A DNA stretch of 64,000 nucleotides. Source: Priestia megaterium (GTDB taxonomy: Bacteria > Bacillota > Bacilli > Bacillales > Bacillaceae_H). The stretch covers positions 4,316,001-4,380,000 of the forward strand of contig NZ_CP085442.1 in the NCBI RefSeq assembly GCF_023824195.1, in the 5' to 3' direction. Position 1 is the first letter of the stretch. The number at the start of each line of letters is the position of its first letter. Below, one piece after another: positions 55,358 through 64,000 of the stretch. A program made the position numbers and the translations under genes. The notes under the pieces were generated by a model. The model saw only the letters and a list, made by a program, of their open reading frames with translations. It did no database searches and was not told the origin of the DNA.

Positions 55358-56314
55358 ATGTCTAAATTACAAAAACCTGCGTATGGTGGTCAAGCCGTTA
55401 TAGAAGGTGTCATGTTCGGTGGCAAACGTATGATGGTGACGGCTATTCGCCGCAAAGATCAATCTATTGATTATTTTCATTCAAAAAGAAAATCAAATTC
55501 CGTACTCACTGCTTTAAAAAAAATTCCTTTTTTACGAGGAATTGCTGCTATTGTTGAAGCCAGTGCAAACGGTACGCAGCACTTGAACTTTTCCTCTGAA
55601 CGCTATGACGTGAATCCAGAAGATGATGCTCAAGTAGCAGCAGAACAACAAAAAGAGAAAAAAGAATCAAAACTATCTTTAATATTTGGCGTTGCAACTA
55701 TTGGTGTAATCTCCTTTCTTTTCGGGAAAGTACTATTTACATTGATTCCTGTGTTTTTAGCACAATTGACACGTCCTGTTTTCACTTCAAGTTTAGCTCA
55801 AGTTTTTATTGAAGGAGTATTTAAACTATTATTGCTCCTTGGCTATATTTATGTGATTTCACAAACGCCACTTATTAAACGGGTGTTTCAATATCATGGA
55901 GCAGAACACAAGGTCATTAATGCATATGAAAACAATGCTGAACTTACGGTAGAAGCCGTGCAAGCACAATCTCGACTTCATTATCGCTGCGGAAGTAGCT
56001 TTATCCTCTTTACCGTAGTTGTAGGAATGTTTGTCTACCTACTAGTTCCAACGGATCCTCTTTGGTTACGAATTGTGGATCGCCTTGCATTAATTCCAGT
56101 TGTCCTTGGTTTATCATTTGAAGTGTTACAGTTAACCAATAAAGTTCGTCATGTCCCACTTCTTCGCTTTTTAGGTTATCCCGGTTTATGGCTTCAGCTT
56201 TTAACAACCAAAGAACCAAAAGATGATCAAGTTGAAGTTGCGATTGCTTCATTTAAAGAACTTTTACGCGTTGAAAATGAACTTTCTTCTACCACTGACG
56301 AACAAGTTGTCTAA
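55358..56314 (+). CDS. yqhQ: DUF1385 family membrane protein YqhQ
   Basis: A 318-residue protein. The hallmark AYGGQAVIEGVMFGGKRM lies at the N-terminus, followed by several membrane helices (TIGVISFLFGKVLFTLIP, LLLLGYIYVISQ, SFILFTVVVGMFVYLL) and the conserved YHGAEHKVINAYE with its His-Glu-His. The ATG after AGGTCGGTG is used; an in-frame GTG is three codons earlier. The family is widespread in Firmicutes; the biochemical function is unknown, though the conserved acidic/His motif suggests metal binding. Confidence 0.9.
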   Translation: MSKLQKPAYGGQAVIEGVMFGGKRMMVTAIRRKDQSIDYFHSKRKSNSVLTALKKIPFLRGIAAIVEASANGTQHLNFSSERYDVNPEDDAQVAAEQQKEKKESKLSLIFGVATIGVISFLFGKVLFTLIPVFLAQLTRPVFTSSLAQVFIEGVFKLLLLLGYIYVISQTPLIKRVFQYHGAEHKVINAYENNAELTVEAVQAQSRLHYRCGSSFILFTVVVGMFVYLLVPTDPLWLRIVDRLALIPVVLGLSFEVLQLTNKVRHVPLLRFLGYPGLWLQLLTTKEPKDDQVEVAIASFKELLRVENELSSTTDEQVV

Positions 56315-56362
56315 TCCACACCGTTTTGCTTTCTTTTTTTACTATTTTAGGAGGTGAACAAA

Positions 56363-56761
56363 ATGAGACGTCCATTCGTGAAACCACTTGTATATGGTCT
56401 AATCGGGTTAGGAGTCATTGGCTTTGCATTTACGTTGATTACAGATCCAGCTGTTTTATTACGTCAAGCAGGTTATATTTTTCTGTTTATCATTTTGTTT
56501 TACTTAGTTTATCGGTTTATTCTCCGCCCTTCTCAGACAAAAGGTCAAGATAGAGGCTATGTGCGCGCAGTAAAACAATCAAAACTGCGTCAAAAAGAAA
56601 AAGAGCGAGGAAGCAACAAAGTTGATATGCATACGTATCGAAGCTCAAATAAGCGCCCGGTATCCAAATCAACGAAACCGCTAAAGAAAAAGAAAAACAA
56701 CTCACACTTGACCGTCATCGAAGGTAAAAAAGGAAAAAAGAAAAATAGAGCATTCTTTTAA
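56363..56761 (+). CDS. SA1362-type small membrane protein
   Basis: A 132-residue protein with two N-terminal hydrophobic helices (LVYGLIGLGVIGFAFTLI and YIFLFIILFYLVYRFIL) and a very basic Lys/Arg-rich tail (for example KPLKKKKNNSH, KGKKKNRAFF). GGAGGTG precedes the chosen ATG; three upstream codons overlap it. It sits in the yqhP position behind yqhQ. The tail might bind nucleic acid or anionic lipid, but the function is unknown. Confidence 0.75.
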   Translation: MRRPFVKPLVYGLIGLGVIGFAFTLITDPAVLLRQAGYIFLFIILFYLVYRFILRPSQTKGQDRGYVRAVKQSKLRQKEKERGSNKVDMHTYRSSNKRPVSKSTKPLKKKKNNSHLTVIEGKKGKKKNRAFF

Positions 56762-56793
56762 AAAAAACAAGGAGAAAAACCTCCTTGTTTTTT
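56761..56793. terminator. bidirectional terminator between the convergent genes
   Basis: AAAAAAACAAGGAG pairs with CTCCTTGTTTTTTT around a short loop. It ends both the plus-strand gene and yqhO. Confidence 0.85.
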
Positions 56794-57674
56794 TAATAGC
56801 ACCATTTTTTCAAAAATGCCCTTGTACGCTTTTTGCCAAACGCAATCAGCTCTTCCTTCCGTTCTTCTGTGAGGGTAAATTCTGTCGCAAAAACTTGATT
56901 AACAGGTAAAAAGATAATATTTTTTTCGTGACGTTTTGAAATATGTCTTGCATCGTGCGCATCTTTCATCGTCTCAAAAAGCGCACTGAATAAACCAACG
57001 GCATTCTTAATTTTATTCCGTTCCCTCTCTTCGTCCTTCGGGCTCAGCTTCACACCAATTACCGGTCGTTTCTTAAGACTTTTATCATCATCAAATAGAA
57101 AAATTGGAAAGTTGCTTAACACGCCCCCGTCAACTATTAAACTGCTTGGGGCAGATTTTAATTTAACCGGCTCAAAAAAATATGGAATGCTGCAGCTCAT
57201 TCGAACGGCTCTTGCTACAGAAAAGCGATTCGGGTCGATTTGATATTTAGGCAAATCATCTGGAAGAACAAGCATCGTACTGTTGGTCAAATCTGAAGCA
57301 ATAATACGAAGCGACTGATCAGGCAAATCAGCAAATGTACGAATTCCTCTGCTCCGCAATTTCTCAGCAATCCACTTTTCAAGCCTTTCTCCTTTATATA
57401 ATCCCATTTTCCAATATAAAAACAGCCACTTTGTCAAGCTTGATGGTAAAAAAGACATTCTTTGATCTAAAAAAGAAGATAACTCAATTTCATTCATCAT
57501 TTCAACAATTTCTTCACTTGTATAACCGGCTGCTACAAATGCACAAATAATGGAACCCGCACTCGTTCCGGCTAACCGCCGAAAGATCAAGCCTTTTTCT
57601 TCTAGAGCTTGTAACGCGCCAATCAGTGCAAGCCCTTTAATACCGCCACCTGAAAACACTCCGTCGACGTACAC
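56793..57674 (-). CDS. yqhO: patatin-like phospholipase YqhO
   Basis: A 293-residue serine lipase-type acyl hydrolase. The oxyanion loop FSGGGIKGLALIGAL starts at residue 8, the nucleophile elbow is AGTSAGSII (GxSxG), and the catalytic Asp lies in VDGGVLSNFPI (DGG). There is no signal peptide, so it is probably cytosolic. A GTG start follows GGAGGAGAG. Its substrate is unknown. Confidence 0.9.
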   Translation of the reverse strand: MYVDGVFSGGGIKGLALIGALQALEEKGLIFRRLAGTSAGSIICAFVAAGYTSEEIVEMMNEIELSSFLDQRMSFLPSSLTKWLFLYWKMGLYKGERLEKWIAEKLRSRGIRTFADLPDQSLRIIASDLTNSTMLVLPDDLPKYQIDPNRFSVARAVRMSCSIPYFFEPVKLKSAPSSLIVDGGVLSNFPIFLFDDDKSLKKRPVIGVKLSPKDEERERNKIKNAVGLFSALFETMKDAHDARHISKRHEKNIIFLPVNQVFATEFTLTEERKEELIAFGKKRTRAFLKKWCY

Positions 57675-57738
57675 AGCCTCTCCTCCAAACTACCCACTCT
57701 ACATTTGTAGTCGACTCAGCAACAAGTTATGATAAAAA

Positions 57739-57776
57739 GAAAAAAAGCAGTGACGCTATTGGCCGCTGCTTTTTTC
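57739..57776 (-). terminator. terminator of mntR
   Basis: AAAAAAGCAG pairs with CTGCTTTTTT around a GC-containing loop, immediately after the mntR stop. Confidence 0.75.
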
Positions 57777-58208
57777 TTATAATTTTTGCTCTTCTTCATT
57801 TCGTTTTTGTACATTGCGAAGATCTTGAATACGGTTATGATTTTCTTCAAAGTATTGAACCAAATCTCCAATTCGATCAATGGAATTCCAGCTTAAATGA
57901 TGTTCAATTCCTTCTACGTCATCATAAATATTTTTCTCATCTACGCCAATGATGCGCAGCAGCTGCTCTAAAAGCTCGTGGCGATAAACAAGACGTTTTC
58001 CAATCTTCTGCCCCTTAGCTGTTAAAACAAGGCCTCGATATTTTTCATAAATTAAGTACTCATCTTTGTCTAGCTTTTGAACCATCTTCGTTACAGATGA
58101 GGGGTGAACCGCCAATGCATCAGCAATATCAGACACTCGAGCGTATCCTTTATCTTCAATTAGCATATATATTTGTTCAATATAATCTTCCATACTCGGT
58201 GTAGGCAT
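57777..58208 (-). CDS. mntR: manganese-responsive regulator MntR
   Basis: A 143-residue DtxR-family repressor. It has the N-terminal winged helix ([21 protein letters not shown]) and the metal-binding dimerisation domain with [16 protein letters not shown] and GIEHHLSW. It represses manganese uptake genes when Mn(II) is abundant. In B. subtilis it lies next to lipM (yqhM); here nrdJ is inserted between them. Confidence 0.94.
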   Translation of the reverse strand: MPTPSMEDYIEQIYMLIEDKGYARVSDIADALAVHPSSVTKMVQKLDKDEYLIYEKYRGLVLTAKGQKIGKRLVYRHELLEQLLRIIGVDEKNIYDDVEGIEHHLSWNSIDRIGDLVQYFEENHNRIQDLRNVQKRNEEEQKL

Positions 58209-58443
58209 GAAATCTCCCCCAATTAATATTATGTATTGCTAATAATAAGTCATAAATGTCTGTTTCTTATAGTGATATCGTGTTCATGTTTGATAATCTA
58301 TGTGAAAAAAACGTGTAAATAAAGCGATGTCATAAGATAAAACTGGATAAAAGACATTCAATTAAAATCATACTACAATGCTTATTCAAATACAAGAACC
58401 GTTCGATCCCGCTTCTTATTTATGCCCCATTTTTATACATAAT

Positions 58444-58471
58444 AAAAGCTGACTCGTTTGAGTCAGCTTTT
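58444..58471 (-). terminator. terminator of nrdJ
   Basis: AAAAGCTGACTC and its complement form a perfect 12-bp stem with a GTTT loop. The remaining sequence to mntR (58209-58443) is AT-rich and must hold the mntR promoter; nothing else is clear. Confidence 0.88.
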
Positions 58472-58492
58472 ACTAGTCAATCATGTTTAAAA

Positions 58493-61432
58493 TTAAAGGC
58501 CACATTTCAGCTGTGCACCACAGTTTGTACATGTGTTGCATCCGCCCATTTCTTCTACCGTTCCTTGACGGCAAACCGGACAAGTATTACCTACTTCAGA
58601 ACCGATTGTTACATCAGTTGAACGAATTTCATTAATTGTATCAACTAACACAACGTGCGGTTTCGTTTCTTCTTTTGGCGCTTCAATTTCTTCATCAAAC
58701 GTATTTTCTTCTGCTTTTAGCGTTAAGACTTGTGCATCACGGCTGCCGTCTACGTACACCGTACCGCCTTTTGCTCCGCCTTTATACAGACGCTCGTACA
58801 CTTTTTGAACTTGCTCTACTGTGTAACCGCGAGGAGCGTTTACTGTTTTACTAATTGAACTGTCAATCCAGCGCTGAATCACACATTGCACGTCCGCGTG
58901 AGCTTGTGGTGCAAGTTCCATAGCTGAAATGAACCATTCAGGAAGGTTGTTTGGATCTGCTTCTGGATGCTGATCTAAATATTCTTGAACGATATCAGCT
59001 TTTACTTCAATGAACTTACCTAAACGGCCGCTTCGGAAGTATGAGAATGAGAAATAAGGTTCAAGACCCGTTGATACCCCAACCATTGTTCCAGTACTGC
59101 CTGTTGGCGCTACTGTTAATAAATGAGAGTTTCGGATACCGTGCTCTTTAATGTTTTCACGAATATCTTCAGGCATTTTTTTCATGAAGCCTGTATTTGT
59201 AAATGCTTCACGTAAAGAAGCCGTTTCAGCATCTGTTTCACCCACTAAGAACGGGAAGCTTCCTTTTTCTTTTCCAAGCTCTACAGACGCGCGGTAAGCC
59301 GTCGTTGCAATTGTTTCAAACACTTTATCTACTAACTCATTGCCTTTGTCAGAGCCGTACTCTGTTTCACAATAAATAAGGAGATCGTGAAGACCCATTA
59401 CACCAAGGCCAACGCGGCGTTCGCCAAGCGCTTGCTTTTGGTTTTCTTCTAAGAAATAAGGAGTTGCATCAATAACGTTATCTTGCATTCTAACGCCTGT
59501 TTCAACCGTTTGACGTAACTTTTCAAAGTTAACAGTTTTCGTTTCTTTATCTGCCATTTGCGCTAGGTTAACAGCAGCTAAGTTGCAGACAGAGAATGGT
59601 GCAAGTGGTTGTTCACCACATGGGTTTGTTGCAACAACGTGCTGACCATATGCTTGAGCATTTGTCATATCATTAGCATTGTCAAAGAAGAAAATGCCTG
59701 GTTCAGCTGAGTACGTTGCACAAATATTAATTAAGTTCCATAGCTCTTTTGCACGGATAGTACGGTACGTACGAACTTTGTTTCCTTGTTTTGCCCATTC
59801 GCGCACATCGCCTACTTCGTGCCAGTTTTCGTTGTAATTAGCCATTTCTTCTTTTGAATAGCTTTCTACATCTGGGAAGCGAAGTTCGTATTCACCGTCG
59901 TTTTCAACAGCATCCATAAAATCTTTTGTTAAGCATACAGAGATGTTTGCTCCTGTTAAAAACTCTGAGTTATGAACGCTGTACGTTCCGCCGGTTTGTA
60001 GCTTTTCTTCTGCATCTTTAATGATTTTTTCATTGAATCCACCAAGACCAGGAATTTGTTTATAGTTAATGATTCCTTGGTACATTGCTTCTTCAGACTC
60101 TGTTAGCGGTGTGAACTTCAATTTATCTTGCGCATGTTTTTTAATCATTTCGTCATTTGTGTTTTCAATTAAGAAACGTAAAATGCGAGGGTTTTGCATT
60201 TTAGAAATAATAAACTCTACAATGTCAGGATGCCAGTCGGCAAGCATGATCATTTGAGCCCCCAATTTGTTACTCTTCGTTAAGAAGGGTACGGTCATTT
60301 CTGCCGTACTCTTACACTTTCATGTAAGATCAGACTATATCATCAAAGAAGAAAACTCCCTTGTCTCGTGCCCCGTAACCACGTTGCCGTTTGCTATGGT
60401 TTACTCCTTCCTTTGCTTCCATCATAACACCTACTTTATTCACTAAAGTTTTATTACATTAGAATTTTTAGGAAGTTTCAATAGTCGTTGAACCTTTATC
60501 TTCGTTTCCAAAGACACTTGGCTGCTGATTGCCCAATCTTTCCCCTTTTCTAACCATCACGCTCATCGTTGCCGATCACGTTGTGGTGAAGAAAGCTCTA
60601 AGGGTGTTCCAGCAATTCACGAGATTACGTCGCCGGTTTGTTAACGACGTGACCCACCTTGCTCAACAAGATGCGTCAGTTTGGCAATATCATCCAACCA
60701 TGAAACCGAACCAGATGATTTGCCGTTTACACCGCGAGCCAGCGTGTTGCGCGGGCGAAGAGTTGAACCATTCGTTCCAACACCGCCTCCACGGCTCATG
60801 ATCTCCATTACTTGTTTGCGGTGTTCTGAAATACCTTCACGTGAATCTTTTACATAAGGCATTACGTAGCAGTTGAAGTACGTTACGTCTGTATCAGCGC
60901 CTGCACCGTAAAGAACGCGGCCAGCTGGTACAAAGTTTAGCTGAACAAGCTCTTGATAGAACTTTTCAAACCACTCTTTGCGCTTTTCTTCTGTTTTTTC
61001 CACAGAAGCTAAGCCTGTTGCATTACGTTTTGCAATTTGCTCGTAGAAGACCTCTAGAGGCTTTTCAATGACATCTAACGAACGAGTAATTAACCCGTTT
61101 TCTGCTTCTTCAGGCGATAAAGCACCTCTAAACTCATCCTCTACCTTGACAACAGCGGTCTTTTGCTCAAAATTAATGCTTTCCACATAGCCAAGTCCTC
61201 GTGCTGGAAATTTTGGATCTTCCTTTACAGTTAGAACAACAAAATCTCCTTCTGATAACGTTAATTTTTCCGTGTCTTTAAAAGCATAGCGGTCTAACAT
61301 TACCAATCTTGAAACACCTTTATGAGTCAACTTCATATCCGGTGTAATCGGATGTACTTGCGGAAAGCGTTCAATATCTGAATTGAGCTTTTCAACATTC
61401 ATATTCACTTTTTGATTTAACAAAACAGTCAT
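58493..61432 (-). CDS. nrdJ: adenosylcobalamin-dependent (class II) ribonucleotide reductase, interrupted by a group I intron
   Basis: Reduces ribonucleotides to deoxyribonucleotides with a B12-derived radical, independent of oxygen. The reading frame is join(exon 1: 61432 down to 60644; exon 2: 60262 down to 58493), 263 + 589 = 852 aa. Exon 1 ends VEQGGSRR and exon 2 resumes GAQMIMLADWHPD, restoring a conserved motif. Other marks are the redox cysteine in YFNCYV, NPCGEQPLAPFSVCN with catalytic Cys and Glu, APTGSTGTM, and a C-terminal zinc ribbon (CPVCRQGTVE, CNTCTNCGA). The ATG lies 8 nt after AAGGAG. The gene is inserted between lipM and mntR compared with B. subtilis. Confidence 0.93.
60263..60643 (-). 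ncRNA. group I self-splicing intron in nrdJ
   Basis: A 381-nt insertion without an ORF. Exon 1 ends in U; its ACGUCGU end pairs with an internal guide GGCGACGU (60627-60634), giving a U-G pair at the splice site (P1). The intron ends in G. P7 is a 6-bp pairing of GACTAT (60481-60486) with ATAGTC (60333-60338), within typical core text (TTCAACGACTATTGAA and GATATAGTCTGAT). A P4-like GGGCAATCAGCAGCCAAG lies upstream, and a P9-like hairpin (CTTACAT-GAAA-GTGTAAG, 60311-60328) follows P7. An in-frame UAA is the very first intron codon. Confidence 0.88.
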
Positions 61433-61547
61433 TCTCACAACTCCTTACTTATCGAACATCTATAAATTTATTAACTCTTTTTCCTTTTAAAGGAAAAAGA
61501 GTTTTTCAATCAACTATCAATAACTTACCACAGGGCTTGGACGAATT

Positions 61548-61557
61548 CAATATATAG
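61548..61557 (-). promoter_or_regulatory. NrdR box 1 upstream of nrdJ
   Basis: On the minus strand CTATATATTG matches the NrdR-box core CwATATwTwG-type consensus exactly. It lies about 115 bp before the nrdJ start codon. A second box is exactly 32 bp away. Confidence 0.7.
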
Positions 61558-61579
61558 TATTTGGCACTTATCCAAACAT

Positions 61580-61589
61580 CTACATATAG
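61580..61589 (-). promoter_or_regulatory. NrdR box 2 upstream of nrdJ
   Basis: CTACATATAG on the plus strand (CTATATGTAG on the minus strand) fits the NrdR core with one or two differences. Its 32-bp spacing from box 1 equals three DNA turns, the known arrangement of paired NrdR boxes. The rest of 61433-61690 shows no ORF and no cobalamin riboswitch that I can support. Confidence 0.6.
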
Positions 61590-61690
61590 AAAGGTGTCAA
61601 GTGAAATATTTTTTTTTTCGTAAAAAAAGTGTTTGACTTTTCTTCCCTATGTATTCTATTAGCCAAGCATTATTTCTAAAAATTCCAATA

Positions 61691-61720
61691 AAAAGTGCAA
61701 CTTATAGAAGTTGCACTTTT
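61691..61720 (-). terminator. terminator of lipM
   Basis: AAAAGTGCAACTT and its complement form a perfect 13-bp stem with an ATAG loop, just after the lipM gene. It isolates nrdJ transcription. Confidence 0.88.
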
Positions 61721-61743
61721 ATCTATTTCTCATCCGCATTCGT

Positions 61744-62577
61744 TTAGCGCTTAAAGTTCCATTCATCCGATCCATACTTTGTGCGCGCTAGTTCTTCTAC
61801 GTATGCTTCCTCTTCTTCAGACAGTGTATACGGTTCTAAATCAATATCAAGAGCCGAAGCAAATCCTTTATAAAACGCTTCTTTCGCTTCTTCGATAGAA
61901 ATTTTGCGGCCCGCAATTGCATTGATGGCTACCGCTTTAGAACGAAATGCGCGCTGCATTCTTTCTTTCACGCGATCATTTGGATAATTAAACACGCTGA
62001 ATAATTTATCTTCATCAATCTCTAACAGAATAGAGCCGTGCTGTAGAATAACTCCTTTTTGTCTAGTTTGGGCACTTCCAGCAATTTTGCGGCCCTCTAC
62101 AACTAGTTCATACCAAGAAGGCGCGTCAAAGCACACGGACGAACGAGGGTTTTTTAAGCTATTTTTTTCTTCTTCTGAACGAGGAATAGCAAAATAAGCC
62201 TCGAGCCCTAACGAACGAAATCCTTCCAGTAAACCTTCAGAAATTACGCGATATGCCTCTGTAACTGTCTTAGGCATGTTAGGATACTCTTCAGATACAA
62301 TTACGCTGTAAGTAAGCTCTTCATCGTGAAGTACTCCCCTGCCGCCTGTTGGACGTCTTACAAAGCCTAGTCCTAATTCTTTTACTTTATCAAAGTTAAT
62401 TTCTTTTTCAGCTTTTTGAAAATAACCGATCGACAGCGTTGGAGGGTTCCATCCGTAAAAACGAATCGTAGGTGGAATTTCTCCTTTACTATGCCATTCT
62501 AATAACGCTTCATCTAACGCCATATTGTAATAAGGCGAACGGTTGTTGGAATCAATAAATCTCCACTTTGCTTTCAT
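61744..62577 (-). CDS. lipM: octanoyl-[GcvH]:protein N-octanoyltransferase LipM
   Basis: A 277-residue member of the lipoate ligase fold that moves octanoyl groups from acyl carrier protein to GcvH, the first step of lipoate synthesis. [19 protein letters not shown], the Cys nucleophile in [19 protein letters not shown] and the Lys-containing [19 protein letters not shown] are present. It serves the lipoylated complexes encoded here (Bkd, glycine cleavage). It corresponds to YqhM and is divergent from yqhL. Confidence 0.9.
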   Translation of the reverse strand: MKAKWRFIDSNNRSPYYNMALDEALLEWHSKGEIPPTIRFYGWNPPTLSIGYFQKAEKEINFDKVKELGLGFVRRPTGGRGVLHDEELTYSVIVSEEYPNMPKTVTEAYRVISEGLLEGFRSLGLEAYFAIPRSEEEKNSLKNPRSSVCFDAPSWYELVVEGRKIAGSAQTRQKGVILQHGSILLEIDEDKLFSVFNYPNDRVKERMQRAFRSKAVAINAIAGRKISIEEAKEAFYKGFASALDIDLEPYTLSEEEEAYVEELARTKYGSDEWNFKR

Positions 62578-62807
62578 CTACCTCATCCTCAGCTATATGT
62601 AATATAAAAAATAAATCCGTTTTTTAGTCTACCAAAAGATTGGGCTAAGGAAAAGCAAAGAGCAACATAAAACTGTGAATTCAAATGTGGTAGTTTTTTC
62701 ATTTTGGGGAAGAAATCCGCTAGATTCAAGGCAAAATCGCTTTACTTCTAATTTCATTCACTTATATAATAAGAGTATGGATTTTGTCGAAGAAAGGAAG
62801 AATCAGC

Positions 62808-63191
62808 ATGTCAGCAATTACAGCAGTACTCATTTTACTTGGAGTAATCATCATATACTCTGTCGTTATGTTCTTTTACCAACGTCGCATTATGAAAACG
62901 TTAACTGAAGAAGAATTCCGCACCGGCTACCGCAAGGCACAGCTAGTTGATATTCGTGAACCGAATGAATTTGAAAACGGACATATTTTAGGCGCACGAA
63001 ATATTCCTCTTTCACAGTTCCGTATGCGCATTAAAGAATTTCGTCCAGATCAGCCTGTCTACATCTATTGTCAAAGCGGAATGCGCACAGGACGTGCAGC
63101 ACAAATGCTTCGTCGCCACGGTGTTCAAGAAATCTATGATTTAAAAGGCGGCTTCAAAATGTGGAACGGTAAAGTAAAAAAGAAAAAATAA
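62808..63191 (+). CDS. yqhL: membrane-anchored rhodanese-like protein YqhL
   Basis: A 127-residue protein with one N-terminal membrane helix (VLILLGVIIIYSVVMFFY) and a rhodanese domain. The active-site loop is YIYCQSGMRTGRAAQM with the sulfur-carrying Cys. The ATG after AAAGGAAG is chosen; eight upstream codons are open. The likely role is sulfur transfer near the membrane. YqhL has this place beside gcvPB in Bacillus. Confidence 0.9.
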   Translation: MSAITAVLILLGVIIIYSVVMFFYQRRIMKTLTEEEFRTGYRKAQLVDIREPNEFENGHILGARNIPLSQFRMRIKEFRPDQPVYIYCQSGMRTGRAAQMLRRHGVQEIYDLKGGFKMWNGKVKKKK

Positions 63192-63205
63192 TGGTATGTA
63201 TATAG

Positions 63206-63234
63206 AAAAACCTCGCCTTTGGGCGAGGTTTTTT
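63206..63234. terminator. bidirectional terminator between yqhL and gcvPB
   Basis: AAAAACCTCGCC and GGCGAGGTTTTTT form the stem. The genes on either side converge on it. Confidence 0.9.
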
Positions 63235-63235
63235 G

Positions 63236-64000
63236 TTAGACGTTTTGAACAGCCTGTTCTTTCTGGTAGCGAAGAACTGGCTTTCTCGCTGCCAGCGTTT
63301 CGTCAAGGCGCTTCACAACCGTTGTATGCGGAGCTTCCTGTACGACTTCAGGCGTTTCTTCTGCTTCTTTTGCAATTTGAATCATCGCATCAATAAACGC
63401 ATCTAGCGTTTCTTTCGACTCCGTTTCCGTTGGTTCGATCATCATGCACTCTTCTACGATAAGCGGGAAGTAGATAGTCGGCGGATGATAGCCAAAGTCA
63501 AGCAGTCGTTTCGCGATATCCAATGTGCGCACGCCAAGCTTTTTCTGACGTTTTCCTGATAAAACAAATTCGTGCTTACAGTGACGGTCAAACGGCAGCT
63601 CATAGTGTTCTGCTAAACGACGCATCATATAGTTGGCATTTAGCACAGCGTTTTCCGTCACGGCTTTTAAGCCGTCTGGACCCATTGAACGAATATACGT
63701 ATAAGCGCGAACGTTGATACCGAAGTTGCCATAAAACGGCTTTACGCGTCCAATTGACTGAGGACGGTTATAGTCAAAGTGATAGCCTTGTTCTGTTTTC
63801 ACAAGCACTGGTTTAGGCAAATACGGAATTAAATCTGCTTTTACCCCTACCGGACCAGAACCAGGACCGCCTCCTCCATGAGGGCCTGTAAACGTTTTAT
63901 GAAGGTTTAAATGAACAACGTCAAACCCCATATCTCCAGGGCGAGCTTTACTTAATACTGCGTTTAAATTTGCACCATCATAATAAAGCTTTCCACCTGC
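63236..64000 (-). CDS. gcvPB: glycine dehydrogenase (decarboxylating) subunit 2, 3' part
   Basis: The visible ~254 C-terminal residues of the PLP subunit of glycine cleavage P-protein; the gene continues past the right edge. [10 protein letters not shown] and [20 protein letters not shown] (PLP lysine in NLHKTF) mark the active site. GSGPVGV follows, then the substrate-entry region [18 protein letters not shown]. An internal ATG near 63931 is not the start, since the frame stays open with family sequence to the window end. Its H-protein partner needs lipoate from LipM. Confidence 0.95.
   Translation of the reverse strand, partial: AGGKLYYDGANLNAVLSKARPGDMGFDVVHLNLHKTFTGPHGGGGPGSGPVGVKADLIPYLPKPVLVKTEQGYHFDYNRPQSIGRVKPFYGNFGINVRAYTYIRSMGPDGLKAVTENAVLNANYMMRRLAEHYELPFDRHCKHEFVLSGKRQKKLGVRTLDIAKRLLDFGYHPPTIYFPLIVEECMMIEPTETESKETLDAFIDAMIQIAKEAEETPEVVQEAPHTTVVKRLDETLAARKPVLRYQKEQAVQNV

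Noticed and set aside
60241..60650. Frameshift, pseudogene or split-gene explanation for the two nrdJ frames
   Set aside because: The intervening DNA is 381 nt with group I intron features, and precise removal joins a conserved motif in frame. Simple decay or a sequencing error would not give this.
60529..60801. 90-codon plus-strand ORF across the intron and exon 1 of nrdJ
   Set aside because: Antisense to the conserved nrdJ exon and intron core, with no ribosome-binding site or recognisable protein.
61433..61690. Cobalamin riboswitch upstream of nrdJ (also sought upstream of mutA)
   Set aside because: I could not find the B12-box-like conserved core or a matching fold in either leader. A covariance search would be decisive.
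1..64000. CRISPR arrays, prophage, insertion sequences, tRNA or rRNA genes
   Set aside because: No repeat-spacer arrays, transposase or integrase frames, or recognisable tRNA/rRNA sequences were seen.

Overview
The window looks like a chromosomal segment of a low-GC, spore-forming Bacillaceae bacterium. Most of it follows the gene order of the Bacillus subtilis yqh-yqi-yqj region (gcvP to spoIIIA to spo0A to bkd to yqj). The extra genes are methylmalonyl-CoA mutase, a B12-dependent ribonucleotide reductase and a reductive pyrimidine degradation operon. That set fits Priestia (Bacillus) megaterium or a close relative. The species call is inference from gene content, not a database match. Almost every gene is on the minus strand. 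I see no rRNA, tRNA, CRISPR array, prophage or insertion sequence.

Layout, left to right. (a) 1-5.3 kb: the start of a PucR-type regulator runs off the left edge. It is followed by two small unrecognised proteins and a preT-preA-hydA operon for uracil/thymine reduction and ring opening, with a CcpA (cre) site on its promoter. (b) 5.4-13.5 kb: M20 peptidase, acyl-CoA carboxyltransferase plus methylmalonyl-CoA epimerase, the Prli42 miniprotein, an L,D-transpeptidase, the YqjA membrane protein, the arginine ABC transporter artPQR and bacilliredoxin brxB. (c) 13.7-29.4 kb: meaB-mutB-mutA, then the branched-chain amino acid operon ptb-bcd-buk-lpdV-bkdAA-bkdAB-bkdB. The latter has a sigma-54 promoter and its activator gene bkdR. 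With the carboxyltransferase and epimerase of (b), these genes form a route from valine and isoleucine through propionyl-CoA and methylmalonyl-CoA to succinyl-CoA.

(d) 29.5-32.5 kb: small membrane proteins, a glycerophosphodiesterase and a POT peptide transporter. (e) 32.5-46.2 kb: the sporulation regulator spo0A with a sigma-H promoter, spoIVB, recN, argR, yqxC, dxs, ispA, xseB, xseA, nusB, yqhY, accC and accB. folD, which B. subtilis has between nusB and xseA, is missing here. (f) 46.5-52.2 kb: the complete eight-gene spoIIIA operon and yqhV. (g) 52.3-58.2 kb: efp, yqhT, aroQ, yqhR, yqhQ, a small membrane protein, the patatin yqhO and mntR. (h) 58.4-64 kb: nrdJ, lipM, the rhodanese yqhL and the 3' part of gcvPB, which runs off the right edge.

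The most notable feature is nrdJ. Its reading frame is broken by a 381-nt insertion with the hallmarks of a self-splicing group I intron, placed inside a conserved active-enzyme motif. Removing it restores one 852-residue class II reductase. The gene also has two NrdR-box-like sites exactly 32 bp apart upstream. Other notable points are three copies of a TGCAA-N4-TTGCA palindrome that fit BkdR binding sites, a dispersed repeat that doubles as a terminator, and a candidate small membrane protein with an ATT start downstream of spo0A.
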